From Pratylenchus scribneri (Eukaryota > Nematoda > Chromadorea > Rhabditida > Pratylenchidae), in NCBI GenBank assembly GCA_030063045.1, contig JAQSEB010000001.1:4278001-4342000 (forward strand): DNA of 64,000 bases. The letters are read 5' to 3'. Position 1 is the first letter of the stretch. The number at the start of each line of letters is the position of its first letter. The translations under genes and the position numbers were made by a program. Positions 1 through 13,600 of the stretch are shown piece by piece. The notes under the pieces were generated by a model that saw only the letters and a program-made list of their open reading frames with translations, did no database searches and was not told the origin of the DNA.

Positions 1-214
1 TTATCACAAAAATGGAAAGTGTATAAATAATAATTTTAAGCATTTATTATTTTGTATTCTCATCAAACATTCCTTCTTTTCTTCCTCTACAAATTATCAT
101 CAGTTTTCGCGCCATCTCCCGGTTCAATTGAATTTTGGAGTAAAATTTGTTTCTCCCGAAGCTTCTCATGCTCAAAACAATGGCCTTAAAAACTGATTTA
201 TTTAATTTAAACAT

Positions 215-2686
215 TTAAAAATTTAAACCTTTGCATTTCAATTGGATGCCTCGAAGGCAGACAAATTTACAACATTTTCGGCACATTTGATTGGCACAAT
301 TTTGACCGGCCGGTTTTTGGCACCGTCCACATTCCGGATAGATTTGTTTTCGTCGATTGGCCGCCTCCTTTTGTTTATTCCTTTGTCGTTTTTCCCTCTT
401 CCGAATTTGTCTTTTGGAAAGTCCCGTTTCTGAAATGAGCCGTTCCAATTCCTCTCTTTTCTTTTGCCGAATTAGGGTGGAAGTGGTCATTTGTTCATCA
501 GAATTAATTGTTGTTCCAATGGCAGAAGATGGGCGGACATACGGCTTACAAAAATAATGCGGAGTGGAATGGACCTGCAAAATTAATTATTTTATTTCTC
601 TATAATTTAAAATGGAAATATTAAAAATGGAAGGAAGCTTGTAATGATTCAGTGGTTTGTCCTAAACCACGAAACCCTAAACCTAATTGATAGATCTCGT
701 CCCGTCCATACGCACCGTTTGATAATATTTTGGCTTAGGTTTTTTAACCAATTTTAATCAATTTTATCAAAAACCATAAAATGGTTTAAATGGTTTAACA
801 TCCTTAATTTGTGACTAAAATTAATAAAATTGTTTAATCGATTTAATAACATTAATTTGTTACCAAAAACCCTAAGATGGTTTAAACGGTTTAATATCCT
901 TAATTTCTGGTAAACTGCGAATATCTTTTCGTCGTTTTCAATGTTTTTTTGGCCAAATTAAATTTATTTAAAATTAATTAATTTAAATTTACAAACCAAT
1001 TTGGCCAGCGAAATTCCCTTCAATTCAACATTCCCAGGAAAACATTGCCCCAGTGTTTCCATCCACGGATTTTGCCCATATTCAATTCCTTTGGATTTTA
1101 TCTCTTCTAAACATCGTTTCCTCAATTCTTGGATATTTTCACGAAATTCGCTGAGATCGCAACAAATCCCATTTCGGTCACGTAAATCATCAAAAATGAG
1201 AAAACTGCAAAAAATTAATGAAATAATTTAAATTAATTAATTTTTGTGAACCTGTAATGACAAATCCGAAAGAGATGTGCCCGAATTGCAAAAAATGGTG
1301 CATTGTATTTTTGGGCAAAATCCAAATATTCCATGGCAACATCGAAATTGAAGCGATTTTGGGTGTCGTGAAAAAGCATTGGATTGCTTAAAATTCCTTC
1401 GGCGCTCATCACTCCATCCGCACCCGTTTCCGCAATGCACCGGTCAATGTCGTCGAATAACTAAATTGGATAAATTAAGGAAGACAAATTTTGTGAATTT
1501 GGATTGATTTTTAATTAAAACTAAAAAATTTTTAAACCAATTTTTTAAAGATTTTTCGATTGATTTAAATGTTTTTTAAAAATGAACCTGAATATTTCCA
1601 TTGGCCAAAACGGGAATTGCCAATTCATTTTTCAATGCTCTAATCACTTCCCAATTGGCCAATCCAGTTTTGTCACCTATAAAAAATGATTGATAATTTA
1701 TTAAGTTTACATCCTAAATTTACAAGTAATAAAGGAAGGGCCCTACACTATAAAATTTTTGCAAAAATTTTCTTTATAAACCTTAATCAGAATGAGCCCA
1801 TAACCTAGCCCTAGCTCTAATCTAAAAGCCGTGTCCCTCTTCTACTTTTGTAAATTTTGGATTAAGTTCCGTTTCCAATAATCCAATAATTAATCGAATT
1901 AATTATTTAATAATAAAAGAGAAACCTTTCTGTTCCCGTGTTCTGCCATGGATTGTAAGCATTGAGGCTCCGGCACGTTCAATGCGTTTTGCATATTCAA
2001 TTGTGGAGGGAATATCGGCGAGCATTCGAATTTTGGCAGACAATGGAATTCGGCAATATTTATGCACATGGGAAATCATTTGCTCAATCAATTCCGGATA
2101 TTCCTTAAATAATTAATTAAATACATCGAAATAAATTGGAATACTTGAAGAAATGCACCATAGTGGCCTTTTTTGGCAATCAATTGGGGGCAACCCAAAT
2201 TAATATCCACTCCATCACAATAATCTTCAACAAGCCGACAGGCATTCAACAAAATTTCCGGATCATTGGCACAAAATTGAACAATTAAAGGTCTGTAAAT
2301 GTGTTGAATATTTCCTATTAACTATACAATTAACCTATCCGAATCGATTGTTGTAAATGAATTTCGGCGATATGTTGTATCATTGACAAATAGGTGGGCA
2401 TGAATCATTGGTGTATAGCAGAGATGGGCGGAATATTTGTGGCAAAACATTCGAAATGCAAGTTCACTAAAATTAAATGTGAATGTTTTTAATTAATTAA
2501 TGCAATTATTAACCTTTGATCCACCATCGGCGCAACAACATTTCGGATTCCATCCTTTTTTATTTTCTCCTTCCAAAAGTTTCTTTTTCTCTCCAAAGAT
2601 TCACTGCTAATTTCGGCTGGATTTTCAGAAATTCGATGAGATTTACGTAAAAATTTAATTTCACTATCACTTGCATTTGATGTCAT
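215..2686 (-). CDS. DUS1L: tRNA-dihydrouridine(16/17) synthase, DUS1L-like
   Basis: Eight exons on the minus strand: 2514-2686, 2335-2466, 2145-2292, 1926-2103, 1588-1676, 1252-1460, 997-1204 and 215-574. They join in frame to 498 aa, close to the 473 aa of human DUS1L. The enzyme reduces uridine to dihydrouridine in the D-loop of tRNA using FMN. Visible marks are the N-terminal VAPMVDQSE flavin-site motif, [11 protein letters not shown] with the conserved DUS cysteine at about residue 136, [12 protein letters not shown], and ANGNIQ. The tail carries a CGRCQKP...CRKCCKFVC cysteine cluster, as DUS1-type enzymes have. The start is the only ATG that gives the family N-terminus. The gene is divergent from the prolyl oligopeptidase, 275 bp away. 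Intron 1001-575 (minus) holds a dispersed GGTTTAA-type repeat. The family call is secure; the exact tRNA position is inferred from the closest human relative. Confidence 0.93.
640..912. repeat. Dispersed GGTTTAA-rich repeat, copy 1
   Basis: AT-rich block in the last intron of the DUS gene. It contains repeated GGTTTAA/TTAAACC words and the phrase CCTAATTGATAGATCTCGTC. Similar blocks occur at 4300-4580, 5535-5790 and 6310-6560, and shorter ones at 32330, 41881 and 47222. The likeness was found by eye. Confidence 0.6.
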
Positions 2687-2961
2687 TTTGGAAAAAGTGA
2701 ATCCAGCAATAATTTTTGTGCTTTTATCTTAAAATAATTTTATAAAAAGTATATATATTATTTTTATGATTCTGAGTTTTCTTTTCACCAGTATTATTAA
2801 ACCTTGGTAAAATGAAATAAAAATTGTGCTAATGAATTCCAGAAGGTTTAATTGCCCAGCAGGAATTATATTTTTCATGTCGAAAATGTTGATTCGAAAC
2901 CGGACCGGCTAATAAAGCTTAATCATTTTTTAATAATCTAATTTTCACTCTCTCATAGTTT

Positions 2962-5900
2962 ATGTACCAGAGACAATTATTTTATTGTGCAAAAAAATTA
3001 TCATCATTTTCAACTTTCCGTACTTACGCTAAAATTTGCTCAGAACCATTATCATTTGGCAAATCTCATAAAATGGCCAAATTTGAGTTTGACCCATCTC
3101 AAGTCGAAATTGATCCAAAATGCTACCCATTGGCTGAGAGAAACAAGGAAATTTTCGACGATTTCCATGGACAAAAAGTTTGTTAAAAAAATAAATGATT
3201 TTTATAAATCTGCATAATTTTTAAAGGTTTCCGATCCATACCGTGCACTGGAAGACCCGGATGCGGAGCCGACAAAGCGTTTTGTGGACCAACTGAATTT
3301 GCTCTCCGAACCATTTTTGTCGGCTTGCTCGGTTCGGGGAAAACTTCGAGAAAGGTTTCAATTTTGAATTTAATCAAATGTCCGAAAATATTCAGATTGA
3401 CCGCCCTTTGGGACTATGAGAAATACAGTTGCACATCAATTCGTGGAAATTATTTCTATTATTACTACAATACTGGCCTCCAAAATCATAGGTAAACCGC
3501 AAAGAATTATTGTTCAAAAATCCGTAAATTTTAGTGTTCTCTACCAACAAAAGAACTTGGAAGAAAAGGGCAACGTTTTCCTGGATCCTAATAAACTTTC
3601 CGAAGACGGGACCACAGCGGTAAATCAAACGGCATGGACGGAGGATGGACAAATTTTGGCATATGGAATCTCTGAGAAGGGCAGTGATTGGACGGCAGTG
3701 AAGGTTTGAACAGTGAATTGATTTTTTAATCGATGAAATTAAGTTCAAAAAATGCACCGGCGAAGATTTGCCAGACCAGATACCCGGCGTCAAATTTTCT
3801 GGTCTTGCCTGGCTTCATGATAACAGCGGCCTTTTCTATTCAGTAATTCGGACACTTTTGAATGAATTTTGGATTTTAATTTGCATTTTTAGAAATATCC
3901 AAGCCACAAAAGTGCGACCGAAGGATCATCAACCGAAAAACACGAATTCCATTCACTTTTCTTCCACAAAATTGGAACGGACTCAGCCGAAGATTTGTTG
4001 GTGGCCGGAAAACGGGATGACCCAAATTGGATGGCGTAAGAATAATTCAATATTTTTTGGTTTATTTTTGTATTTAAGGCACGCAAATGTATCGGAAGAC
4101 GGGCGCTTTCTCTTTGTGGAATTCAACAAAGGATGTGACCCGACCAACCAAGTCCATTATTTCGACTTAGCTGCGGTGCAAAACAAAATTGATGGACCGC
4201 TGGAGTTGAAGCCACTTTTTGACAAATCCGATGCCAAATATGATGTTTGTTAACTTTTTTGGACATATTTTAATATTGAAAATATTTAAAATTCGGAATA
4301 TATAATGGTTTAATGGTTTGTCCTAAACCGCCAAACCCTAAAACCAATCGCTAGAATCTCGTCAAATCGCATCGTTTGATAATGTTTTGGATTATGTTTA
4401 ACCAAAATTTTAACCAAAAACCTAAAGATGTTTTAAATTAAACGGTTTAAAACCCATTAAGTTTGATCAAACCATGACAAATTATATACCAATCGACACG
4501 CTTTGCCGAGGTCTAGCGATTGGGTATAGGTATAAGGTTTGGAGATCTAGAACAAACCATTGAACCGCTAAAACCTAAAATTTGCCTTTATCCATATATT
4601 TTTTTCACTAAATTTAATACAATTCCATTTAATATTGAAATTTATTCTAGATTGTTGATTCGGATGAAACCAGTGCCCTTGTGATGACAAATTATCAGGC
4701 GCCAATGTTCAAGCTGGTTCGAGTGAAATTGGGCCAAAATGCGCCGGTCAATCCAAATGCCGAATGGGAGGTGGTCATTGAGGAGGACCCAAAACGCAAA
4801 TTGGAATGGGTTTCGGCAGTGGATGGCGACAAAATGTTCGTTTGTTACAATGAGGATGTCAAGGTTACTTTTTCGAATCTTTTGAATTAATTTTCATCAT
4901 TTTATTTTGACAGAACACTTTATACGTGCATGATTTGAAGACGGGCACACTTCTCTACCAAATTCCCATTGGAATTGGCTCAATTGGCGGTGTTTATTGC
5001 CGAAAAACGGAATCGCGCATTTTCTTCTCCTTTGAATCATTTCTGGTGCCGACGGTGGTTTTCCAAGGCGATTTTGCCAAATGTCCAACAAAAGAATCGC
5101 CGATTGCGCTGAGTGAGCTACGCCGTGTCCAAGTGAAGGGAATTGACCCGAACCAATTTGAAGTGAAACAGGAATTCTTTGCAAGCAAAGATGGCACAAA
5201 AGTAAATATTTAAAATTAATTTTTGTAAATTATTTTTACTATATTTAAGGTTCCAATGTATTTAATTCACAAAAAGGAAATGCAAAAGAGTGGCCAAAAT
5301 GCGACAATGCTTTTCGGCTATGGTGGATTCAACATTGCCGATTTGCCATATTTTTCGGTGTCCCGCCTCCTTTTTGTGCAACATTTTGGCGGAATTTCGG
5401 CAATTGCAAATATTCGTGGTGGAAGGTAATCAATAAATATTATTGTGGTTTGGGGAATTTATAAACATTAGAGTAAATAAAATTTTAAAAAAAATATATA
5501 AAAAAAACACTTAAAATGTCGAAAAATTAAGTAATTATACGGTGAGCTCCGACCATATACGATATACCTAAACCTAATCGATAAATCTTGTCAAAACAAA
5601 TTATTTTACTGTATTTTGGGATTTTTAGCCAATTCTAACCTGCATGGTTTTGAACTAAAAACCATGAGATGGTTTAGCACTTAATTTTAACCAATTTTGT
5701 CAAGCTCTATCAATTGAGAGTTTAAGATTTTGGGCGTCCAAGAACCAGGACAAACCACTGAAGACTAAACCATTACAATATTTTCTACATTTTCAATAAT
5801 TTTTCGACAAATTAAATACAATCCATAAACATCAAAAAAATCTAAATTAATTCAAATTCCAGTGAATATGGAGAGAAATGGCACGAGGCGGGAATGCGTG

Positions 5901-6975
5901 AGAATAAACAAAATGTTTTTGATGATTTCATCGCCGCGGCCGAATATTTAATTGCTCAGAAATACACAAACCCTCAAAAGTATTTTGAACCACTAATTTA
6001 AATTAATTCATTCTGCTTTGAAGATTGGCCATTCAAGGAGGCTCGAATGGTGGATTGCTGGTGGCCGCTTGCTCCCAACAACGCCCGGAATTGTTTGGTT
6101 GCGTTTTGACTCGAGTTGGGTGAGTCCGTAAAAAATTATTCAAAATATTCTGTGACCTTTTTAGTGTTTTGGACATGTTACGTTTTCACAAATTTACCAT
6201 TGGCGCCGCATGGGTCCCAGAATTTGGCAATCCCGATGACCCGAATGACTTCAAATTCCTTTACAAGTAAATCAAAAATATTATATAAAATTTGAACAAT
6301 AATATTTGGGTTTTAAAATGCCAAAAAACGCTGGAAATATCCCAAAATTGCACCCGTTTATAATAGTTTCAACTTCAAAACCGGTTTAAACCATTTAAAA
6401 CCTTAAAAAATTGCACCGGTTTATAATCAACTTCCAAACCGGTTTAAACAGTTTAAAACCTTTTAATTTTGGCAGAACCATAACAAATTAAATACATCAT
6501 TCGTTGCATTTTGGAACTCTAACAAAATGGTTTATGATTTTGTAATGTAGAAAAACTTCTTCTAAACCAATAAAATCATTTTGACTTAAGTAGCATTTTT
6601 ACGACAAATAAAATAACAAATAATATTTCCCTAAGGTATTCTCCACTCCATAATCTGTCCATCCAATCGCCCCAACAATGGCCGGCAACCCTGTTGATGA
6701 CCGCGGACCATGATGACCGGGTTGTGCCCCTTCATACCCTCAAATACATTGCCCAACTTTATCATTTGCTCAAAATGGAGGCTGATTGGCAACGTCGCCC
6801 GGTGTTGGCCAGAATTGAAGTGAAAGCAGGCCATGGGGCAGGGAAGCCAACGAGCAAACTTGTAAGGCCAAAAATGTGAAAAAATAAATGGTGAAAAATT
6901 ACATTTAAGATTGAGGAAATCGTCGATTTATATTCATTTGTGCAACGCGTGCTTGAGCTGGAGTGGCGTGAATGA
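2962..6975 (+). CDS. PREP: Prolyl oligopeptidase (prolyl endopeptidase, S9A)
   Basis: Fifteen exons: 2962-3177, 3227-3354, 3396-3491, 3535-3703, 3744-3842, 3893-4035, 4079-4244, 4651-4863, 4914-5201, 5250-5425, 5863-5979, 6024-6119, 6165-6266, 6636-6861 and 6910-6975. They join to 766 aa, or 729 aa if translation starts at the in-frame ATG at 3073 (human enzyme 710 aa). The protein is a cytosolic serine peptidase cutting after proline in short peptides. It has an N-terminal beta-propeller (YDYEKYSC, YNTGLQN, GSDW) and a C-terminal alpha/beta hydrolase domain. The catalytic triad is visible: Ser in GGSNGG (about residue 611), Asp in ADHDDRVVP, and His in AGHGAGKPT (about 736). The 37-residue extension from 2962 is Lys/Ser-rich and could be a mitochondrial presequence or untranslated; I cannot decide. 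Three introns are enlarged by a dispersed repeat. Polyadenylation signals lie near 7066. Confidence 0.96.
4300..4580. repeat. Dispersed GGTTTAA-rich repeat, copy 2
   Basis: This block fills most of the 406 bp intron 4245-4650 of the prolyl oligopeptidase gene. It shares TGGTTTAATGGTTTGTCC and TCTCGTCAAATCG-like phrases with the copies at 640 and 5535. Confidence 0.6.
5535..5790. repeat. Dispersed GGTTTAA-rich repeat, copy 3
   Basis: This block lies in intron 5426-5862 of the prolyl oligopeptidase gene. It repeats the order of words seen at 640 and 4300: CCTAAACCTAATCGATAAATC, then ACCATGAGATGGTTTA. Confidence 0.55.
6310..6560. repeat. Dispersed GGTTTAA-rich repeat, copy 4
   Basis: This block lies in intron 6267-6635 of the prolyl oligopeptidase gene. 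It holds two adjacent versions of an ACCGGTTTAAACC-like word and ends near TTCTAAACCAATAAAATC. Confidence 0.5.
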
Positions 6976-7606
6976 ATGGATTATGTGGAGGAAGAAGAAA
7001 TTATTGACCGAATGAATTGATTGATTGACTTTATAATTTATATGTTTTTGTTCTTTTCAATTCAAATTTACTAAAAATAAAACTAAATTTGGCAATGGCA
7101 TGATCGGATAATAAAAAAAAGGGCAAACAGATATATCGCTGTCCTTTTTTGAAGTGAAATGTCCTCAGAGTAAAATCAAAGGAGAGCAAGAAGGTGGAAG
7201 ATGGAAGTACCGTAAGAAATAATTTGCTTTTGATCCTTCATATACCCCCTATAATACTGATTGGTCTCTTATTCATCCCACAGTAGAGGACATTTTAATG
7301 CTTTTCAAGCCAAAAGAATGGCCAAGGCCCAAGGTACTTATTTCGTACAATCAAAACATTTATTATTCTTATAACGAATTGTTTTATTTTTTAATTCCAA
7401 TTTATTCAATATTTTAACTAAAAATAAAACTAATTTTGGCAATGGATGACCGGATAAAAAAGGCAAACAAATATAGTTTAATTTAAATATTGATAATAAT
7501 AATTTGTGGACAAAAATGGGGAAAATGTGAGATGTAAAAATGAGGCAAAGCGGCAATTTAATTTGTCAGTGAACTCATCAAATTGTGTTGTATTCCTTTT
7601 GATTGA
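6976..7606. other. Convergent 3' intergenic region with a direct repeat
   Basis: No gene is seen. A stretch of about 65 bp around 7066-7135 (AACTAAATTTGGCAATGGCA, then GATCGGATAA and GGGCAAACA) is repeated at about 7417-7480 with small changes. It is probably a local duplication of 3'-UTR sequence between two convergent genes. Confidence 0.5.
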
Positions 7607-10600
7607 TCAGCCCAAATCTTTTGCAGCCATTTCATATTGCCATTGGGCCACTCGTCCGGTGAACATCATTCCAAATGTGACAATTAGCTACAATAATTGA
7701 GGGAAAATTATTTACTCATTTTGTAAACTATCATTTGTTTTCTCTTTTGCATACTTGCTTAATCAAATCATTACACAAATCAGAACAGGCGAAATTTACA
7801 ATTTAGTGCAATTACAAATCAGAATTACAATTTAGTGCAATTACAAATCAGAATTACAATTTAGTGCAATTACAAATCAGAATTACAATTTAGTGCAATT
7901 ACAAATCAGAATTACAATTTAGTGCAATTACAAATCAGAATTACAATTTAGTGCAATTACAAATCAGAATTACAATTTAGTGCAATTACAAATCAGAATT
8001 ACAATTTAGTGCAATTACAAATCAGAATTACAATTTAGTGCAATTACAAATCAGAATTACAATTTAGTGCAATTACAAATCAGAATTACAATTTAGTGCA
8101 ATTACAAATCAGAATTACAATTTAGTGCAAGTAAACTCAGAACAGTCGGAATTTACAATTACAAAAAACTGCACTTTTCAAAGATTGCCTTATTTAGGAC
8201 TATTTTATTTAGATAATACTGATTTTAGGGGAGATGAATACGCCTTCCTATACACGAAAATTCCCTCCCTAATAGTAGTCATCATCATCATTCATCACCC
8301 AAGCTCTACTCACAGTGGTCATTGAAAAGATGATAAGGAATAAACGATCCAAAATGGTAGACAAGAATTCCCACTCCAATGAACATTGCCTTTTCACTTT
8401 CATCGAATTCACTTCGGCTGAAACCGAAACCGTTTTATTGACCAGTTTTCCGCGTGCTGAGACCAATGGATCTTCTAAACGATGTGAAAAATTAATTGAC
8501 AAATTTTAATGATGGATTCTCCACTTGGCCTTGGTGTCACCACGCCTAATCCCCCAATTGCATTGTCCCAATTGATTGCCGCTTCGGAACTCCGCCTTGA
8601 TGAATTCATCATATTCAATTGGATTGGCGGAGGCCCTGTTTCGTTTAGAGGTGACCTAGGACTTGGCAGTGTTCCCCCGGTTCGATTTGACTGTGGAATG
8701 GACAATGGAGGACAATTTACAATTAAAACTGTATATATATGGTCCACCTGATTGCTCCGTTTGCTCATTATTGAGCTGACCCGAAGCCAATTTCTTTTTG
8801 CCCTTGAACTGCCATTGGATATTGGCGATTGTGGTTGTTGTTCGCCGCCGCCCCAATCCATGTTGCCATCCTCGCTGACTGGTGAAAGAATTCCACCACC
8901 TCCAATGGGCTGGGCCCTATACGACATATCTTTTGGGCTTGCCTGAATCACCACTGAGCCATCGCCTTCAAAAATTAATTTCTGTATACGGATATTGCGC
9001 ATTTTTACCACCTTCGAATGCCAAAGATGGTGCTTTGTTACTCTTTTGTGAATTTTTTAGGCTTCTCCTCAATGATTTTTGGAATCGTTTTCCCTCTTTT
9101 TTCTCCTCCTCCGCCTTTTTCATTTTTTCCATTGCTGTCAACGGATGATCGTTCATTTCCTCCCAAAGTGCCAATAAAGGAGGTGGAATTGAGAGCCAAA
9201 GCCATTTGGCCATTTTAACAAAGAAAAGGTGACGAATCCAAAGGGAAGGCAATTGGCCATATTGGCGGCGACCTTGGATGGACAAAATGACACTGGTCAA
9301 GAATGTTCCAATGGAGATGATCTTTAAATGAGGATGAATGTTTATGAATGGAAGGAAAATAGGCTCAATTGTAATTTAGCCTTCGCTTTTTAAGCGACCA
9401 TTTGCCGTTTTAAGAGACCAATGAAAGTTTTAGATGAGCTTTTAGAATATCAAAGACAAAATCAGTAAAATCTTGACTTGATAGGGGCAACCTTTCTTTC
9501 GCCTACATGCTCCAGGCCATAAAATTGGCCTAGCCGAAATTAGACTCCTTCCTACTAGCCTTGAAACTTTTTAGTTTTAGTCAAATTTGTTGCTTAATTT
9601 GATGAAATAAATGTAAATTATTAAGATTTAGGTTATGGTTAGCCTTCAGAATTCGGACGGAGTATGGGCTTTAGATCGGGCAGGTTAAGTTAAAGGATGT
9701 GCTAGAGTTTAGATCATCAGGCTTCAGGGCCAGATAGGCATTTTCTCATATAATTATTTTGGTGAATTTTACACACTGGAAGGTCGCCTAAACGGCCTAT
9801 TTCTTTGGTCGCTTAAACTGTGAAAGGTCGGCTAAACTGCAATTGAGCCGAAAAAATAATGAACAAACAATAATAATGGACAAATAGAACCAAGCAATGA
9901 GAGGAACAAATTCACTGGTTGTTGGCATTTGATCACTGACCTAAAGTAAATTTATTTGGCCATATTTAAGTTTGTAACTTGCCATCAACATCAAAATGGA
10001 CATTGCCAAAAGTGTCGTTATGCCCAAATTGATTTTCTCTGTCCGATCATCCGCAGTGGAGGCTGGCGTGAAAAAGCCGGTGATGGCCACCAAAGTGATG
10101 ATCGAAGTGGGAATGATCAAATTGATCACATAGTAGAGAGGTTTACGGCGAATCACGATGGATGCCTCCAAAATGACCCAAGGCTCTGGACAACATGCAT
10201 ATTTGTACTGTAGATTTAGAAGAGGACAATGTGATTAAAATGTTGAAAATTTCTGATATTCCCTTATTAGGGGATCTGCCCAACCTTGGGGCCAGGCCAA
10301 TTTGACGCCATTTAAAATAATTCATCATGGACTGAACCGATTTTGATGATTTTTATGTTAAATTAAAGAATATACTTTGGGCTATCTGATGATATTAATT
10401 TTATTTAATTAGATTCAGAAATGATGGAATTGTGCGCAAAAAAACAACTGAATATTTCACTAAAGCATAGTAAAGGTTATTAAATATTTTTTGGCGTAAC
10501 GCAATCAATTCTGAACCAATTTGAATAAAATTAATATCATTATATAGCGAAGAGTCCGCTCTTTCATATGATACCAAAATTATCAAAATTTATTCAATCT

Positions 10601-13600
10601 TTGATGAGTTATTCTGTGTCAAATTGGACTACTGGCTGGACTTCCTCGCGGATTTCGTGCTTAGAAAGTCTAAAGAGAAAAATTCATTTACCGTATTTCT
10701 TCTATTTGTGGTCCTGGGGCTACTAAATTTAGAAGGGAGCTTCTAATAGAGAAGGGGCCACTAATAGAAGAAATACGGTAATACTGATTAAAACTTGCCT
10801 CATGCCGAAATATTCGAAAGGACATCACATCCCATTCTTCGTTGGCAATGAATGATGCCAGATTGACCTCTGGATCGGCATAATAGTCCAATGCGGATTT
10901 GCTATTTGTCCATGATGAGATTGTTAAGGTGCAATTCTGTTGATCATATGGAAAATATCTGCAAATTTTGCGGTTGAATTGGACATTTTCAAAATGTTTG
11001 GATTACAATCAATGCCAATAATGTGCAAGGGCCTTTCCTATTTTTCCTACTGTACCCCTAATTATTGCCTAATCGCCCCGTCACCCTATCAATCAAATAT
11101 TGCCTCAATCTGCCTTTTTAAACTCACTCTTTTTCCCTCTCTTTATTAGGCTTTTTACCTCCCGCACAATGAATAAAGAATAATTTAAATTCGAATTTCC
11201 TCTTCCCTATCCTTTCATTGGGCGTTGGGCCACTGGGAGTTTTAAGTTTCCGGCGAGGGCCAGGGGTGGGAGCTTAGGCCCAGCTCTCACCCTCAACAAC
11301 TTTAGCCCTAGACTAGATTTCAACCAAGATTAGCACTAATAATTACCTAATATTCAATCGACATGTGACCGTGTAAATTGCCGGATACAGGAATGACATA
11401 TTTGAACCATGCTGGCCCTCCCAATAGAGGGAATCTGCCCGAATGTTCATATATCGCTCAGTCTCTTCGGCATTCATCACCACTGAATTGTACAAATATG
11501 TGTCCGGAATCCAGAGGACTTCATGCGGCAAAATTGTGCTATTGATCATGTCATATTCCCTGGAATAGAATTAAATTGTCAATTTAATCAATTTAGACAC
11601 TACCTTGGATCCCAATGCAACATTTGGTCTCGCCATTTTTGGATCATCCAAACATTCATTTTAATGTTTTGTGCCGGCTCATTCACTTCAATGATTTGGT
11701 AAAGGCTCATGGATATGTGAATTTTGAGTGCCTTGGAATGGTCGCTGACCGGACGGACTCGAACATCGTAACGACCGGGGGCCAGAACATCTCTGTGGAA
11801 AAAAGGTACGGTCTACTCTCTACGGTGATTTTGGGTAGTATTTGATTTTATTTTGTGGTGAAATTTGTGTAACGAAGTTTACTGCCCTACCAAAGTAATA
11901 AAAAAAGATAATTTTTTAGTTAATTCTGTTTTTGGATTTTTAGCTAATTCTGATTTTTGTATTTTATATAATTCTGATAATTGTGTTTTTGATTAATTCT
12001 GTTTTTTTGTGTTTTCGATTACTGATTTTGTGTTTTTATCTTATTCTGATAATTGTGTTTTTGATTAATTCTGTTTTTTTGTGTTTTCGATTACTGATTT
12101 TGTGTTTTTATCTTATTCTGATTTTTGTGTTTTCGATTAATTCTGATTTTTTGTGTTTTCGATTAATTCTGATTTTTTGTATTTTTGATTAATTCTGATT
12201 TTTGTGTTTTCGATTAATTCTGATTTTTTGTGTTTTCGATTAATTCTGATTTTTTGTGTTTTCGATTAATTCTGATTTTTTATGTTTTCGATTAATTCTG
12301 ATTTTTTTGTGTTTTCGATTAATTCTGATTTTTTGTGTTTTCGATTAATTCTGATTTTTTATGTTTTCGATTAATTCTGATTTTTGTGTTTTCGATTAAT
12401 TCTGATTTTTTATGTTTTCGATTAATTCTGATTTTTGTATTTTATATAATTCTGATAATTGTGTTTTTGATTAATTCTGTTTTTTTGTGTTTTCGATTAC
12501 TGATTTTGTGTTTTTATCTTATTCTGATTTTTGTGTTTTCGATTAATTCTGATTTTTTGTGTTTTCGATTAATTCTGATTTTTTGTGTTTTCGATTAATT
12601 CTGATTTTTTATGTTTTCGATTAATTCTGATTTTTTTGTGTTTTCGATTAATTCTGATTTTTTGTGTTTTCGATTAATTCTGATTTTTTATGTTTTCGAT
12701 TAATTCTGATTTTTGTGTTTTCGATTAATTCTGATTTTTTGTGTTTTCGATTAATTCTGATTTTTTGTGTTTTCGATTAATTCTGATTTTTTGGTTTTCG
12801 ACTAATTCTGATTTTTTGTGTTTTCGATTAATTCTGATTTTTTGTGTTTTCGATTAATTCTGATTTTTTGTGTTTTCGATTAATTCTGATTTTTTGTGTT
12901 TTCGATTAATTCTGATTTTTTTTTGTTTTTTAGCTAATTCTCATTTCTGATTCTTTTAAAATTACTAATCGAGAATACGTTATTCGAAAGAAATGAATAG
13001 AAGATTTCGCTCACTTTGTTAATCGCATCAATGGTACTGTGGACACTTGGAATGCATTGGACATTTCCTTGGGCGATTGTCCAATTTGTTCCCTTTCCTT
13101 TGCCCCATTCTCCCCTTCCTCCTCTTGTTGAAGGGGAAAAAGGAATTCCGCCGATTGAGCATCCCTTCTGGGCATATATGTACGAATTGCTGGTTGGAAT
13201 ACTGTAGAGGTGCTTGTCTCGATTCGATCTTCGTAATCCTCGTCCTCTTGGGCCGATTTAGATTCCCGTCGGCGAAGGGCACGAATCGAATCATCCACGA
13301 CAATTTGCTTTTTAGGCAATTTGGATGGAGAAGATGATGATGATGATATGTTGAAAGGGAATGAAGCAGAAGAAGAGAGGGTAGATGTGGTAGATGATGA
13401 GATGGGCTAAATAGAATTAAAATTAAGTATTGGCATTTATGAATGAATTGGGTGAAACTTTTAGTATTTTGCCTAAGGGGGTATCATTTTATTACCGTAT
13501 AGCCTCTTTTAATTCCCCCATCCTCGATTTTGAGAATGAGGACCTATAATCTGCGGGCAGGGTGAACTTTTAAAAATTTTTATTACATTTTCTTAGTTTC

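Noticed and set aside
7796..8130. Regularly spaced repeats that could be taken for a CRISPR array
   Set aside because: Units are strictly tandem without unique spacers, and the genome is eukaryotic.
8975..9009. A frameshift in the first receptor's cytoplasmic loop
   Set aside because: A 43 bp intron (GTAAAAAT to TTTGAAG, 8966-9008) restores the frame with normal splice sites.
11983..12598. Open frames with Leu/Ile/Phe-rich repeats that look like membrane proteins
   Set aside because: They come from the T-rich 26 bp minisatellite and lie in a receptor intron on the opposite strand.
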